DNA of 64,000 nt from assembly GCF_019649055.1 (NCBI RefSeq), contig NW_026570224.1, positions 1,860,001-1,924,000 on the forward strand, in the 5' to 3' direction. The translations under genes were made by a program, and so were the position numbers. The notes under the pieces are model-generated. The model saw nothing but the letters and a program-made list of their open reading frames with translations. It did not search any database and was not told the origin of the DNA. The stretch comes from Paramacrobiotus metropolitanus (lineage: Eukaryota > Tardigrada > Eutardigrada > Parachela > Macrobiotidae). Positions 26,827-39,128 of this stretch are shown piece after piece (the stretch's first letter is position 1; every line of letters begins with the position of its first letter).

Positions 26827-27682
26827 TGGGTAAGTCCTGTAGTCCTTGACAGAAAAGTAAAGGGGAAACCCGAAACTTTGACACCTTCTAGTTCTACTAG
26901 TCAGTAGTAACTACTGACTAATATGCGGAGTTGTATACTCGTGTCATAGCGAAAAATTACTGAGGTAGTTAGCTCAGTTTTCCCCGATTCCCCCTGCCAG
27001 CCTCTCCAACAGAGTATTCCATTTTTTGCTGATCATCCGTTCATTGTAATTACAACACGGTAAACATGATACTAAACAGCAAGTTTTAGAAATTTTTCGT
27101 TAATTTTTATGGAACTACGGGATAAGAGTACTAAAGACTTCATTATTATTAACTTTAAGATCAGCAAATCACGAGTGATGCAGCGGAGCTTCAGGTGCGA
27201 GTACAGATTCGGTGTTGTAGAGGGCTTGTGGTTGTTTTTCTTCGAAATTGGAAATGAATAATTTTAGGCGTTACTTGATTCATTCAACTCTTCGTCAGCT
27301 CGTTTATCATAGTCTTTAGGCCACACAAAAAATCTGCAGATATTAGTATACTGTTAGCTTTGCCTTTGCCGTAATTTTCCGGGGTGGCTCTTCCCTCTGC
27401 AGCTAATACACGGTAAAACTGACTTGTGAATATTGTAATCATATTTATTATTACTTTTGTTTAACTTTGGTTACAATAGCACTTGTGCTTTTGCATGAAA
27501 TTTTCTCAATTTCTGTATGTAACAAAAATTTCCGATTGCGAGTGAATAACGAAAAAACAATTAAAAAAGAACTGCGCCACACTTGATCAGTTTCAGAAAG
27601 CAACAATATCTACAACGGAAAACTGAAAGCTTAGCCAACTTAGCCAAAAAGACTAACTAGGTTGCACACAGAGTTGGACCGG
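26827..27682. other. Convergent spacer between TP53RK and the EPC-like gene
   Basis: AT-rich sequence holding the 3' ends of two opposing genes. No exon, repeat or hairpin could be supported. Confidence 0.5.
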
Positions 27683-30600
27683 CTAACTAACACGTGGCTT
27701 TCGAGAGCGTAATCTCGAGCGTAGATCCGAGGATTTGGAAGGTGTATTGAATTCTTGTAGTACGATTCCTGCATCATCCAAAGAGAAGTTGTTCAACATA
27801 TATAACGTCTCTTCCGTGTCAAGATCGGAATCGTTCTTCAAACCAGCCATCAGCTGATCAAATATCAGTGGCTTATGCAAAAGCTCTTCGTCCTCATCCA
27901 TGGGACCATTTTCGCAGCACGAATTGTCACCGTGCTCAAAGTGTCGCACAGGTTCTACTCGTGCCCTGGTCGCTCTCGTGCTAAGAAGCATTTTGCGGTC
28001 TGATGGCTTTCCCTTCCTCCGCAGTTCATCCGCTTTTTTCTCTGCTAATGCAGGTTCAGGTAGGGGTTCCGGTAAAGGGGCAGTGTGTAGAACCGGGGGT
28101 TTCTCCTCCTCACTTCGACTAGTAAAGGACTGTCTTCGTGGAGAAATGGAAGCTGGATCGATTTCCTTGGATTCTGGTAATTCCTCGATACCGAGTTTAA
28201 TCCACTGGTAAACACTGGACAAAAATTCACTCCTCGATTCGTCTTCCTCTTCATTCTTTGAAAGCTCACAAAAATCTTGGATGTACGAATTCATGTCGGC
28301 CAGGTCAGACGGTGATAGATATCTCGCATCGGAACTTAACAGCAGTTCAGAGAATTCGACATCGACGTCTTCCTCTTTGGTAAAACTTTTCGCTAAGACA
28401 AAATTTCTCTTTTGCAGAAGGTCATACATCAATCGTATCTGTAAAACAAAAACACTGTTAAAATGCTTTCATGTTTATTTTCGAAACTTTTTACGAAATT
28501 ACACTTCTTTCTATATTCCAAGCGAATCAGCTGTGCTACAAGATAGCCAATAGAAAAGTAGAATCTTCTTAGTTTTTATCAGTTTTTTTTTTAAAAAGTC
28601 CAAAGCCTTCCTTGATGAACGTGACTAAGGCCTTGTCCCGAATTCAAAGCGAATCTCGCTATGGTACGGTTGCTCAACCGCACGAGGTGGCAGTATGCAG
28701 TGGCCACGCCTACAGATACGGTACGCGAAGCCACCTCGCGAGGTGGAGTTGCTGTATCGCAACGAGATTCGCTTTGAATTCGGGACGAGGCCTAAATAAC
28801 ATTTCCACGAGAGTACAACATACTCTTTCGGCATCATGGCGAATGCCTTTCGCATAAGAAACACTGGTCATGTTCCACGCTGCTATTAACGATATCCTTC
28901 GGTAATCGAAATCCGGCGCAGACGGTGCAATCAGAGGTTGGTAAAAGTCGTCCTACAACAGAAAGAACGAAACAAGTTGCAGCATTTGTTTTAAAGCAAG
29001 CTACATAATACACAGTTACCCCATGACTGTAATTTCACCCAATGAAAACACATAAGCACCATGTTGCTCGGTTGGGGTGACAAAAGAATTGAAGAGAAAC
29101 GAAATATTATGACGCAGACCGCTTTTAGCCAACCCGATCGTACCTGCAGCTTGCATTTCCAATATTCCCAAACATCGAACGACTGGTTTCCGCTTAATCC
29201 AGCTACCGTTCCCATAGCGTTATGATTAACAACAGCTAAGACTTCTGGCGTAAGCTCGATAAATCTGCGCAGACGCAAATCTCGTTTTTCCCAGTTAATT
29301 AATAATTTAATACGGTAATCACGAACTCGTAAAGCTTAAATAAAGCCTTGGCTTTATTTAATACCTTTGCAAAGCTTGGTATTCCCTTTCGAAACGTCTA
29401 GGTGTACCTTCGGCGGTTTTGCAGATCACTGTTAGCACCATCTTCATTCTTTTAAGGATAATCTCATTTTTCTAGAACCAAGACAGATAAATATCATGGT
29501 AAATAGTAAAAAGGTAACAGCGAGCAGGGATGCTAGCTGTGTGCGCTTTTTAAAAACTTACTCTTCTTTCCAACATATTTATCATTACTTCAAACATTTC
29601 CACAGGAATAGGTTTCATTTCTAGAAGTCAACACGGCAATATTCAGGAAGGACAGACAACAGAAATTTGTCAGTATTTTCAACCCACTTTTGGTTTGTGC
29701 GATTCGGTTGTAGAGTGTGATCCATTCCAGATCTTGGCTAGTAAGATAATAGTCCAGAATTTTTTCTCGACCTCCAGATAAGCTGCGATTATTTTTCAAG
29801 AGTTTCCCTTTTGCATCCCGTTTCTGTTTTGCTTTGACACTGAAACAGGCACGTTAACTGCCATATTAATCCAGTTGACAGCCGATAAATAAAAACAATG
29901 GGCTCACACTTCGAAGTACTTCTACAACAGCTTTATGGCGATGCTAGTGCACGAAAGTGTGAACGAAATATTTCGGTATAAATTTAAAACTGATATAAAT
30001 AACAGCAAAAAAAGAAATGGTATAATATAAATAAAAAAAGAACGCTTTCAAATTTATATTTTATCAGATAATTATACGGTAACTTACCCATAAATTTCCG
30101 GGATGGCAACACGATCTTTTCTAAAAAATTTGACAACATTATTTAATAACGCGGAAATGGTGTGCAACTAGCCATAAAACGTCTTTCATAAATTAATGCC
30201 TTCTGTCCATGTACGTATAAGTTGATATAACGTAATAAAGTACCAGGCTACTACAGAATACCTTGGTAGACTGACGTTCTGGCTTTGAGGTATTACTTCT
30301 ATGCCTCGTTTTTCTAGGCTCTCTGCATTCGATTTAGGAAATTCGCACCAATACGCTTCGCTATTATTGTCATCAAGGCTTTCGTGTCGGCTTCTGATGC
30401 GGCCAACCACAAATTTGGAAGAAAGCACCTACAATACGCAACAGTGAATTCACGGTATGTATAGACTTCCATTCGGGCTGGTTGCTGCGTTGGTTCTTAC
30501 CACCGCTTCATTTTGCGTGGATCTCCTGCTCCTTCGGGCAACCGGATGATCTTGTTCTGTGCATAATGGACAGGGTGATTGGTGATGATAATGAAATTTA

Positions 30601-30824
30601 CAACTGTGTGGTTGGTATGTACCAAAATTACCAAAGAGTTGTCTATATCTTGAGAAGAGTATTTCTTTACTGTATCAACTTAAACGTCCTATTTTTCGTT
30701 AATGCAAGTCATGATTATTTTTTTATTAAAATCTTTGGTTACCAGAAGGTCTGGCGTCGGTGGCACTCGACTGCTCCGATTCACTGATTAAATCCCGCTG
30801 TCTTTGTAAGTGGTTCACTGCCAT
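27683..30824 (-). CDS. Divergent enhancer-of-polycomb-like (EPL1 domain) protein
   Basis: Ten exons join in phase: 30824-30743, 30556-30501, 30428-30262, 30120-30088, 29839-29688, 29620-29562, 29471-29408, 29280-29144, 28952-28824, 28438-27683; 544 residues. Residues 137-185 (REKILDYYLTSQDLEW, then PIPVEMFEVMINMLERR) fit the EPL1 pattern of a YxLxxxDxxW motif followed by xxMFExxIxxLE. Residues about 239-260 (FDVWEYWKCKL, then FYQPLIAP) fit the EPC segment with YEYW and LIP. A Leu/Arg helix at 294-310 (IRLMYDLLQKRNFVLAKSF) resembles the EPC region after it. PHD fingers, which accompany EPL1 in BRPF and JADE, are absent, so EPC of the NuA4/TIP60 complex is the best analogue. Similarity is low and the N-terminus is unlike vertebrate EPC. 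The C-terminal third is acidic and probably disordered. The family call is an inference from motifs. Confidence 0.6.
28629..28792. mobile_element. 164-bp MITE, PIF/Harbinger-like, in an intron of the EPC-like gene
   Basis: Terminal inverted repeats of 30 bp (28629-28658 and 28763-28792) match with one mismatch and begin GGCC. Both ends are flanked by TAA (28626-28628 and 28793-28795), which fits the 3-bp TWA target-site duplication of PIF/Harbinger transposons. Imperfect complementarity extends further inward, with a CGAGGTGG/CCACCTCG core, so the element can fold into a long hairpin. It sits inside the 385-bp intron between exons ending at 28824 and starting at 28438 and does not disturb coding. 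There is no transposase, so it would have been moved in trans. Confidence 0.8.
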
Positions 30825-33055
30825 AGCAGGTCCACCAACCGCAATGCAGTCGCCCTGAAAATATAACGATTAACCTTGTGAAGCAGTTCTATTATTCTTA
30901 TAATGACAAAATAAAGAAAAAGTTTTCGAACGAAATGTAAGTTCAACAAGTAGGAAAGTTTAATTTGCAGTCGAAAAACTAAAAAGTAGTCCACATCCCG
31001 CTTGTGGCAATGTGGTTACCGCCGAACGTCGCTATCGGGGTCGGATGAGGCCACGACCGAAGGCTGCTGTCAATACGACCGACACACGTGTGACACATGT
31101 ATTTTCTTTATTATCGTTAGGCGTTAGCAGTTAGGACGAGAGTAAGTAACTAATTCAGATTATCAACTCGAGAGTGCTATCAATTAGAAAAAACACCTTA
31201 ATGAAATTAAATCTACACTCTACTGCCTATTTTTGCTGAAATTCTCAAGAGTGGTCGCGACTTTAAAATATCGCAGCGCGTCAGACCACACATTTTCCAC
31301 CCCTGGGGGGCCTGGACAGGCTTCTCTGATATTTGATTGTACAGTACATATGTATAGATATACAGTATTTATACTCGTACCGAACAAAAAGCTGCACCAT
31401 TTTTGCTGTTGAGCATTAAAGTGCAAAGATAAGGCATAAGGCCAGTTTTGAATTAACGTACACAAAAAACCCGAAGAAATTAATGCTCTACTATACACGT
31501 CGAAAAGTTGCGACGGTGTCAGAAGTTTCCGTAAAGACTCTCGCGGGTCAGCCACTCAAACGGACTGAAAACGAAAATAGACGATAGCACCACGGATAGA
31601 AATTCGGTCAACCGACCAACATCGTAACGTTATTTGGTCCTGAGTCCAGTTCAGTGATATTAATAACTGAAGTCTTAGATCTATCGTTGGAAAATGTTGA
31701 ACTTGGATTTCAGCAGATGATATATTAATTTTTGGAAGCGGAACTGCAATATCCCGAAAAACAACGCTATGCCAAATAATAATATGTGGCAAGAACCGGG
31801 AAGTTGTAATACTCCCTTAAGTTCCAACTAGACAGTTAGCCCAGCAAGAACTGGTCGGATGCGACGTTACTTGCAGTCTTGCATGTTACTTCATGTCGAC
31901 CAAACAAAATTCTTACACCGCATATTGACTTACCCTCCCAATGCAAACGGATGAAATGCGAAAAATTCCCCACGATTAGAAACAAAATTCTAATTTTTAA
32001 TAAAAAAAAACAGAAATATGAAACAACAAAGATTATGATGCAAATCACCCAAACAACTGTACCGTGCTGTTGAGGCACTTTGATCAGGATTGAAGGGACC
32101 AGTCCGATAAGCGTGGAGTTGACTCCACCTGCTCTGGGATGTCGCGCCGTCTTCGATGCAGCGCGTAAGCTTCAATGCTGAGTTCAATGAAGTTTTGCCA
32201 CATGGTCTGGCTCTGATGTGTGAGGCCACAGTTCACGACGCGACGGGTAAGGCTACCAAGCAGTCGAGTGAGTCATCCATTCTCAAGGGGGCCGTAAGTG
32301 CAGCACGGTGGGTGACACCGTTAACAACAATCGGCATTGTGAACGATATCGATGAGCGAATGAGATGAGTCACAATTCCGGGACCGATAAATAAACTCAT
32401 GGTAAGTTACCGTAAAGTTGCTTGCTTTGGTGGATGCTACAGCCACAACCTTTCGCTTTTTCATTTTTCCTACGATCATTATTAATAAATCACCATACTC
32501 TTAAATTTAATTTGGGCTAGCCTTTTGAGTTAGATTGTTTCATAGACTCACAGTGATAAATTATTGCGAAAAGAATCTTTTCGCACCAAAGCAGCAGAAT
32601 CGCTGAAGTTCGTACTGTTCTTGTTTTTGTGCAACTCTGGGAGGGATATCAGTAGGTACCAGAACGGATTTTTTTTTGCAATTTTAAAATGTGATTGTAC
32701 AGTTTCAACTTGTGTATTATTTTTCGTTAAAGTGCAATACTGTAACATTGCTTATTCCGAATACTTTATTCGGATGTGGGATTCTTCATACTCGTACACA
32801 GGCTCATATTCGGTAAATGAGGAAAGTTTTGTTTGGGTAATTGGGTTATCACTTATGTGTTATAAACATTAATTAGATCTTCTTGTTGTATCTACCAAAT
32901 GAATTCCTCCTGTTGAACTTGCAGTTTTCTCGCTATTGTTTTGGGTTAACTTGTCATAATATCTGGCACGATAAGAATAGGATGTTGAACAGTCATCTGA
33001 ACAGTAACTGTAAACTGTCGTCAGTCCTTGAAAACTGTTAAATTTTGCAGCCAGA
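30825..33055. other. Divergent spacer between the EPC-like gene and IST1
   Basis: Mostly AT-rich. A GC-richer patch at about 32080-32400 has open frames on both strands but no recognisable domain and no consistent splice structure. A short minus-strand frame at 31220-31555 is listed separately. Promoters of the two divergent genes are expected near 30850 and 33000. Confidence 0.4.
31220..31555 (-). CDS. Doubtful small hypothetical protein
   Basis: An uninterrupted 111-codon frame begins at an ATG (MADPRESLRKLLTPSQLFDV). It also contains a plausible short intron (GTACGAG to ATATCAG, about 31375-31325), after which a second frame stays open to a stop near 31214. The first 30 codons look coding-like in composition; the rest does not. 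No family is recognised. It may be a small gene, a first exon of something larger, or chance. Confidence 0.22.
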   Translation of the reverse strand: MADPRESLRKLLTPSQLFDVYSRALISSGFLCTLIQNWPYALSLHFNAQQQKWCSFLFGTSINTVYLYICTVQSNIREACPGPPGVENVWSDALRYFKVATTLENFSKNRQ

Positions 33056-34622
33056 ATGTTGGGAGGAGGCAATCAGTACGCTCGTCTGAAGACGAATCTG
33101 CGCTTAGCACTGAATCGTCTGAAGCTGTTGGAAAAGAAAAAGAGTGAACTGGCACAAAAAGCGCGACGCGAAATCGCTGAATATCTGGCATCAGGCAAGG
33201 AAGAGCGAGCTCGCATTCGAGTCGAACACATAATACGGGAAGACTACCTTGTGGAGGCAATGGAAATGCTGGAAATGTACTGCGATCTACTCTTAGCGCG
33301 CTTCGGATTGCTGGAACAAATGAAGTGAGTGACGTATGAACAGCGAAGAAGACTGTTAAAGCTGGACTAGGATTAGAAAACTATGGTCAAAATAAACAAC
33401 AAAGTTAGCTTCGAGGTAAATCTTGAGAAATAAGCTACAGAAAATAGCAGAAAAATATGCGGTTGCGTCTTTCGCAGGACTATGGATGAAGGATTGGAAG
33501 AAGCTATAACCAGCATTATTTGGGCAACCCCGCGTTTGCAATCCGATATTGCGGAATTAAAAGTCATCACCGAGCAGTTGACCGCTAAGTTCGGCAAGCA
33601 GTACGTGCAAGCCGTGAAGGAGAACCAGTTTAACACCGTTAACGACAAACTCATCCGTAAGCTGAGTGTGCAAGCTCCCAAACGGTTGCTAGTCGAGCAG
33701 TATTTGATTGAAATCGCGAAAAGCCACAAAGTTCCCTATGAACCGGATCCGCGTGTGATGTCCGAGGAGGCCGGACATGATGCTCTGCTGGACTTCGCAG
33801 CAGCAGACAGCATCGCGGGCAGTGTCAACCGGCGTCCACCCGGAGCGGGCAGTGGCGGAGCCGGAAGCGGAGGTGGATTCGGTGCAGCAGTCGGCAGCGG
33901 AAGTCTGCCGTCGCAGAGTTTGCATGTTGAACCGCCGCCGCCGATGTATCCACAAACACAGTCGTTCCGCGATTATGAGAACAACAATCCTCTGGATGCT
34001 TCGAGTTCCATGGAGGTAGGTGGGAGATGGGTTACGGTTCTGTAAATCTTGCACATCTTTAAGCAGATGAACTTGAGTTTTTTCGGTATGACTCTCTTCT
34101 CGTTCTTACCACTGACATTCTGCTTTAATGCTTCGGTTCTCATTTGTTATCTTTCTGAGTTTCCTGATTCATATTCAAGTGCTGTTTCTGTATGTGTGAT
34201 AATATCTTTGCTTGCACCTGCAATTAAAAACCGCTTCGCTTTGTGTAGCGCTTTTTGCGAAAGGATTTCGAAGCCAATGAAAATCATAATGTTGACGAAC
34301 CTACCACTCCCACCGCTCCGCCGCCTGCATACGAAAGCCGTAAGTCTGTGATTCGGTGTTCGTTAATTACTTCGCGTGGAGATGACTAATACAGAAATTG
34401 TGTTTTGTAGCACGTGATCCCGGGAAACCGGTACCACAACCTCGAATGCATATGGCGCCGGTGAATCCTCCAGCGCCACCGTCGATCAGCGATCTTCCTG
34501 AATTACCTTCTGTGCCGCATGATGATGACGAATCACCACAAGGAAAGGATGACGATCATCATAGTAACCTTGATTTCGAAGATTTAAATAGACGTTTCGA
34601 AAATTTGAAAAAGAAGAAGTAA
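33056..34622 (+). CDS. IST1: IST1 homologue (ESCRT-III-associated)
   Basis: ESCRT-III-like protein that binds CHMP1 and recruits VPS4 and other MIT-domain proteins in endosomal sorting, abscission and endosomal tubule fission. Exons 33056-33324, 33478-34015, 34264-34339, 34411-34622; 364 residues, the length I recall for the human protein. The N-terminal IST1 domain (about 1-185) is very highly conserved: NLRLALNRLKLLEKKK, ERARIRVEHIIREDYLVEAM, CDLLLARFGLLEQMK, LIWATPRLQSD-like and KLSVQAPKRLLVEQYLIEIA. A Gly/Ser/Pro linker follows. The C-terminus ends in the MIT-interacting motif DLNRRFENLKKKK (MIM1 type, consensus LxxRLxxLK). The start ATG is shared with the family's MLGxG beginning. Confidence 0.96.
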
Positions 34623-35109
34623 ATCGAATGACGTGGTGGCTCTCAGCATTTGCATTGCTTTTCCCATTGATTTCCAGACTGTTTCACCTGGATTTATGAA
34701 TTACTGTTAAATTTTTTAAGCTTGAATGGCCTGTATGCATACTGTAGCCTATCCAATCAATTTGTTGCATTAATTTCACTGATTTTGATTTTTTGCTGCA
34801 CTGTTCGGTTTGTTTATGTTTTACTGATAGGTGAATTACTTAATTAGGCAATTGATTTTTAGATTGTATTTTGTTCAGTTATGATTTTATTATATGTATA
34901 TTGTATTAACAACACGCTGAGTATTATGTCATTGCTGGTACTTCTCTGCACGTCAGAAGCGTTTTTGTTAACAATAAATATGCAAGACGATAACGAAGCT
35001 TTACTAGTCTGAGCCCGTGGGTTTAGAAAACTTAACATTCGAGGTGATTTTTCGGTTACCCGAAGTGCATAGTGGAATGAACTTTCAAGACGAGCAAAAC
35101 AAATAAATA
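34623..35109. other. Convergent spacer between IST1 and SEC63
   Basis: AT-rich 3' ends of two opposing genes. Nothing else could be supported. Confidence 0.5.
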
Positions 35110-38100
35110 TCATTCATCGGATTCATCAGTTTCCGATGCATAAATATCGTCCTGCTCATCTTGCTTTTCTTCATCAGATTCCGAGATGTCCCACTGAGGA
35201 TTGTTCATATCCACTTCCTTCTTCTCTTTGACTTCGAACTACAAAATTTACAGCAGGATTAATCGGAACGGCTTCAGTTTTGTTAGCAAAGAGTTAATTT
35301 GCATGACGCGCACCTTAAGATTGGTGACAGTATCCACATCCAGATACGAATCCGATTTGACCACAACAGAGTAATTATAAGTTCCAGGCGACGGAGCCGT
35401 GAATTTCAGCTGAACACTTTCCTCCGACACAAGATTTGTGACTAGCATGGGTGGTGAGACCAGTCGTCGCTTTTTCTTATCGACAAGAAAAACCCACCAC
35501 CATTCTTGTTTTTCCTGTCGTAAAATTCAAATCGTGAGGACACACCTCTGATATAATCATAACATCGGGAAAGTAGCTAATCTTTCCTGACCTCCGGAAA
35601 GTATGGACAATGTACTGGATGGGAAAATTTTGACTTCAAATCCGGTATCGTTTCACCGCCCTCGCCAAGATCCAGATAATCCTCGTCTTTTTTGTCCTCA
35701 TTATCTACCAAGTCCTCTTCGGCATCCTTCTGCGGTACACTCTCATTGTCATCACTCTCATCGCGGCCGTTCTCTTTTGTAACCTTCTCGTCTTCACTGT
35801 CACTTCCTGAATCGCTTTCGTCGCTTTCTGAGTCTTCCGCTTTATTGACAGTACCATTGACCTTCTTAAGTTTCTCACCCTCTTCGTCCACATTCTACAA
35901 AACGGGACCACACAAATTATTATATCTAGCGGACAGTTATCCATATACATATCCTAAGAGGATGCGCACTCACAACAGCAGGGGCAGCGTTTTCTTTGCT
36001 GTCGCCTTGTCCTTTTTTGCCTTTCTTCACATTCTGCACTTTCTTCCCTTTGGACTTCTTTTTGTTTCGCCGATGGGCACTCTTACTGTTCGTCTATAAT
36101 CATGCTCGAATTTTTGAAAGTGCCATAAGACAACAGCTAACATTCCATGTACATATCTCAGGTAAAACTAATCATCAAAATATAGATCACACTACCTTTG
36201 CCGCCTCCTGAACTTCCGTCTCAGTTTCCGGAGCTTCTTTTTCTGTGTCCACTTTAGCTGTTTCAATCCATTCCCCCAAATTCGCCCGCTTTAGCGTAAC
36301 ATTAACAGTGACAATCGCATCAGCTGTTACGGTATGCTCATCCTCGTCGTCGACAACTACGAAAAAGGCTCAAGTTTGCACCAACGAGCCCGATATTATA
36401 TCCTAATCTCCTACAGTAACGAGTACCTTTAAGAGAAACAGCGGCATCCACATGTGGCATTGCATTACAGACACTGATCACATCGTTGTACTGCTTATCG
36501 GTCAAATTTCTTAACAATTTGCGCCGTTCCTCTGCAGGGAAACGCAGGAACTGCACCATGGATTTGATGTTACGTTTCTTGACGAAAAAATGCCGCAGGA
36601 TTTCATTATCGATATTAGGTAGCTGCAGTAGTGGGCTGCAATTCTCACTTAATCCCTGCACCAACATCTGGCTCAATTTCATAACATTCTCCACAGTTTC
36701 AATGCTGGGCATTGTGGGAACTACAAACCAAAGACTCAGGTGGCTTCTTGTGGAAATTCTCAGAAGGTATTACCACATACTTTGGCGAGTATAATACCAC
36801 TGCATGAGGATCGCACATGTGCTAACCATTTCCTGGATTAACATCGGGCATTTCTTCAGTATATAATCCAGGTCTGAATAAATTTAATAATTATTGCATA
36901 CGAGCCTTAAAAACTGGATACGTATGAAAACCATGTAAAATAAAATAATTTTTGCTCCAACAAATATACCTTCCCGAAGATACCGCGCTGGTATTTCCAT
37001 CCGCTCAAGATGAGCCAAGAGCAGAGTCCGCGCTTTTACACTATAAGGAGCTCCGAATGGCCTATCCTTGATTTTCTCTTGAACAGTCCCAAGACTTTTT
37101 AACATCTATAGACGAGGCTCATAAAGACGAGGGCTTTTAAAATCATCATAAATTATACTTTGTTCAAATAAGTAATACTTCTTCCACATGAAACTCACTG
37201 TCCGAATATCACAAACAGTAAGCAGATACTGTATTATATGTGCTGTTATTGTATGTACAACTCATTCTAAGCCGGAATAAAAGATCAAGATCGAACAATT
37301 ATTTCGATACCACGCCCTTACCGCCGGGATATATAAATTGTCGTCGGGCCTTTGCACGATTTCCGGATTATACATTGTTTCGAACTCACATGCTCCGCTA
37401 AGTATCAATAATACTCCTGCATACGAAAACAACACGTCCGGAAATTAAAAACCGTGTGCAATATTGCACTCACACCACCGGGCAGGTAACGATGCCACTA
37501 ATTTGTGAAAACGAAAGTGTTACAACGTACGTTTGATGTTCAGCGTCGACGATCGGTAAAAGTAGAATTTTATTATCTTTGTAGTTTCGATCAGGACAGC
37601 TTCGCTTGTGTAACGAATCGATCGGTACCACCATACACCCTAAACAACAAAAATATAACACAATCATTCAAATACACCAGCTTTACGAAAATTACGAACT
37701 GCTTTTTTGTACCAACATGTACGATAATGAATAACATCTATTGCATAACAACATCAACGTAGTACGGTATATTTGTAAAAATAAAAATTAAGCTTCAAAA
37801 AGCACAAACATAGATAGTTCAAGAAGTCTGAAACAGCTTATCGAAAGTCGGCTCATTCATATACGTACAAGATTACACAAAAGCGTTCGTATGGTTAACA
37901 GCAAAAGAAATTAATGTCTTATTATTCTTATCCAAACTGACTTCTTTCGATAATTCTGGCAATTTAACTCAAAGGATAATTTAAATTCAGTACTAGACAG
38001 ACTTAATGGCATAGAAATACTTACAACTATAGTAGGAAGCAAAACCATGAACACCAATCCATATAATCCCAGCACCTAAATAAGAAAAAATAATGTAAAT

Positions 38101-39128
38101 CGTCACCTTCTCTTCCATTTTGAAAAGATGTTATTTTTCAGGAATTCATATTCGTACCCATATCGAATTTTTCCCCTGAACAAGCCAAACAGGCAAGGCG
38201 ATACCGAATTCAGTCACACCCGGCCCATCCGGATTTCCGTACCTCTCCCAGTTTTCACGCGCAGCATCGTCGGTCAGTCTAAACACGGTACAAAAATAAT
38301 TGAAACAGCATACCTGTCTGTACTCGTGCTATCCGTATATAGATATTTGATATTCCGAACATACGCTGCATGTGCTTTCGTTATGTTAATGAATTTGCTC
38401 TCATTGCCTCCCTGCCGATCAGGATGGTACACTCTGCTCAATTTGCGGTATTGGCGTTTTATATCTTCCACCGTCGCCCCCTAAATTAACAAAATCTGTA
38501 ATACAATCTTTGCCACGATCCAACGTTTGTCCGAAGCGGACATACCGGTTCAAGTTCCAAAATTTCATATGGATTCCAGTCAATCACTTCGCGCTTCGTG
38601 GTGGCTACTGTGTACGCTATGAAAGCGACAAGTATCCATCCAATCGTCAGAATGATTTTTCTGTAAAACAGAAATCATCTGTGCGCTTGGGTAGCAGAGA
38701 AAATAAAAAGCGCGGGTTTGTTACATGAAATTCCTTTTTAAGCGCTTCTTCGGCTGGGAAGCGCGCAGCTTGGAACGCTTGTGTTCGCAATTATCACAGG
38801 CACATTTGAATCCTTGCTTGTCTGCATCTGAAGCCCAAAAATGTATTTGAGATAGTGCCAGTTAACTGGATTAAAATGAAATGAAGAAGAATTAAAACAC
38901 AGTACTAAATACTGTCATGATCGGCAGAACTAACTATGAGTTCTTCACAACAACGGGAACTCAGTAAAGTCTAGCTGAAATACAAAGTGCTAATGTAAAC
39001 CTCAAACCTTTTTCTTCTCCGCGCGGCCAAAACATGTAGGAAGATGGAAGAAGTACTAAAAGTAAGAAGGCCAGAACGAAATACAGGAAGGTATCTCCCT
39101 GCTCGTCGTACTGAAATTTCATCGCCAT
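35110..39128 (-). CDS. SEC63: Translocation protein SEC63
   Basis: ER membrane J-protein of the post-translational SEC61/SEC62/SEC63 translocon; it recruits BiP. Sixteen exons: 39128-39008, 38827-38725, 38660-38546, 38480-38365, 38278-38158, 38075-38025, 37639-37531, 37416-37322, 37105-36970, 36873-36781, 36720-36427, 36356-36196, 36093-35974, 35894-35592, 35514-35314, 35238-35110. All phases agree; 755 residues (human about 760). It begins MAMKFQYDEQGDTFLYF with a first membrane segment, then a second (TIGWILVAFIAYTVATT). The lumenal J domain carries HPD at 132-134 (VYHPDRQGG). A third membrane segment reads VLGLYGLVFMVLLPTIV. The Brl/Sec63 domain contains YSVKARTLLLAHLERMEIP and MKLSQMLVQGLSE. 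A Lys-rich then acidic linker follows, then EWWWVFLVDKKKRRL and an acidic C-terminus, the SEC62-binding type. Every landmark of the family is in order. Confidence 0.95.

Noticed and set aside
32080-32400. GC-richer patch with frames on both strands between the EPC-like gene and IST1
   Set aside because: No domain and no consistent exon structure on either strand; could be an old insertion but nothing proves it.
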